Both the position numbers and the translations under genes were made by a program. A stretch of 64,000 nucleotides of DNA, from contig NZ_LKAS01000001.1 of the NCBI RefSeq assembly GCF_002075085.1, positions 62,001 to 126,000 of the forward strand, written 5' to 3'. The stretch is from a bacterium endosymbiont of Pedicinus badii (GTDB lineage: Bacteria > Pseudomonadota > Gammaproteobacteria > Enterobacterales > Enterobacteriaceae). How positions within the stretch are numbered: the first letter of the stretch is position 1; every line of letters begins with the position of its first letter. Shown here piece after piece: positions 63,661 through 64,000 of this stretch. The notes beneath the pieces are model-generated. The model made no database searches and was not told where the DNA came from. It saw nothing but the letters and a program-made list of their open reading frames with translations.

Positions 63661-64000
63661 AAAAATTATTTTAGAAAATTTTTTTTTAAAAAAAATTTTC
63701 TTTTAAAAAATAAAAAAGACCTTTTTTATTTTAAAAACAAAAGGTACAAAAAAAATCTACTAGATAAAAAAATTTTTTATAAAATAAAAGAAAATAAATT
63801 AAGAAATATTTTAAAATATATCAAATTTGAAAATCTTTATAAAAAAATAGAAGTAGAAAATTCTTATTTTGTCTTTTTCTTTAATGGAAATCTTTTATTA
63901 GAAAAATCAGTAAATAATTTTGGATATTGGAGAATAAAAAGAAAAAAAAGAAAAATTTATAAGGAAAGTTTATTTAATTGTATTGAAAAATTAAGTGATG
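63638..64000 (+). CDS. sufD: Start of SufD, frame broken at a poly(T)/poly(A) junction
   Basis: SufD is the SufB partner in SufBC2D. The only ATG (63638, inside sufC) runs for 22 codons to TAA. The neighbouring frame is open from there to the window end and reads YFVFFFNGNLLLEKS, like RLVFVDGRYVPALS of E. coli SufD. The two join if the nine T (63679-63687) before eight A were ten. The N-terminal part is poorly conserved, so the assignment rests on that match and on the order sufABC-sufD. The gene continues beyond the window. Confidence 0.68.

Noticed and set aside
1-64000. CRISPR array, insertion sequence, prophage or horizontally acquired island
   Set aside because: No regularly spaced repeats, transposase, integrase or compositionally distinct block is visible. 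All recognisable genes are enterobacterial core genes.

Overview
The window is a strongly A+T-rich chromosome segment from an enterobacterial (gammaproteobacterial) obligate intracellular symbiont. The proteins match Escherichia coli families closely, and many neighbour pairs keep the E. coli order (pgl-bioA/bioBFCD, trxB-cydD-cydC-infA, serS-serC-aroA-rpsA-ihfB-msbA, yccA-serT, pgsA-cysT-leuZ, fabH-fabD-fabG-acpP-fabF-pabC-tmk-holB, mfd/lolCDE, purB-mnmA, ychF-pth-prs-ispE-prfA-prmC-kdsA, thrS-infC-rpmI-rplT-pheS-pheT, sufABCD). Intervening genes have been deleted. No mobile element, prophage, CRISPR array, rRNA or origin is visible. The standard bacterial code fits, with TGG for Trp and TAA, TAG and TGA all used as stops. 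A complete bioA plus bioBFCD set suggests a nutritional symbiont such as those of blood-feeding insects. I cannot name the species from sequence alone.

Layout. 1-5839: end of pgl, bioA and the bioBFCD operon. 5836-10489 (minus): trxB, cydD, cydC, infA. 10568-18873: ftsK N-terminal remnant, serS, serC, aroA, rpsA, ihfB, msbA. 18874-19519: gene-free gap where lpxK would be expected. 19520-25464: ycaR, kdsB, ycbL, asnS, pyrD, fabA, hspQ, tusE, yccA. 25611-26493: three tRNAs and pgsA. 26495-29720 (minus): erfK and rne. 29869-37781: rluC, rpmF, the fatty-acid cluster, pabC, tmk, holB. 37808-44685: tatD, hinT, lpoB-like gene, mfd (minus), lolCDE. 44670-50579 (minus): purB, mnmA, ychF, pth, prs, ispE. 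50653-53445: prfA, prmC, kdsA. 53442-54779 (minus): nadE and ydjM. 54880-64000: thrS, infC, rpmI, rplT, pheS, pheT and the start of the suf operon.

The genes serve a reduced but still Gram-negative cell: biotin, fatty acid, phosphatidylglycerol, Kdo and aminodeoxychorismate-to-pABA synthesis, cytochrome bd assembly, lipoprotein and lipid A export, translation, tRNA thiolation and Fe-S assembly.

The most striking pattern is not one gene family. Seven genes (ftsK, rluC, tmk, holB, an lpoB-like gene, ydjM and sufD) are each out of frame by one base at a homopolymer of 9-11 A or T, and in every case the two frames join into a family-like protein. Either these are sequencing errors, or the cell relies on polymerase slippage at poly(A)/poly(T) tracts to express genes that include thymidylate kinase and DNA polymerase III delta-prime. 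Alongside this, both editing-type aminoacyl-tRNA synthetases in the window (ThrRS and PheRS) have lost their proofreading residues, PheRS alpha has lost its coiled coil, dihydroorotate dehydrogenase has lost three orotate-binding residues, Mfd has lost its repair half, rpmF carries an in-frame TAG, and infC keeps a non-canonical start codon (AUA, aligned with the AUU of E. coli). Together these describe a symbiont with lowered translational and transcriptional fidelity.
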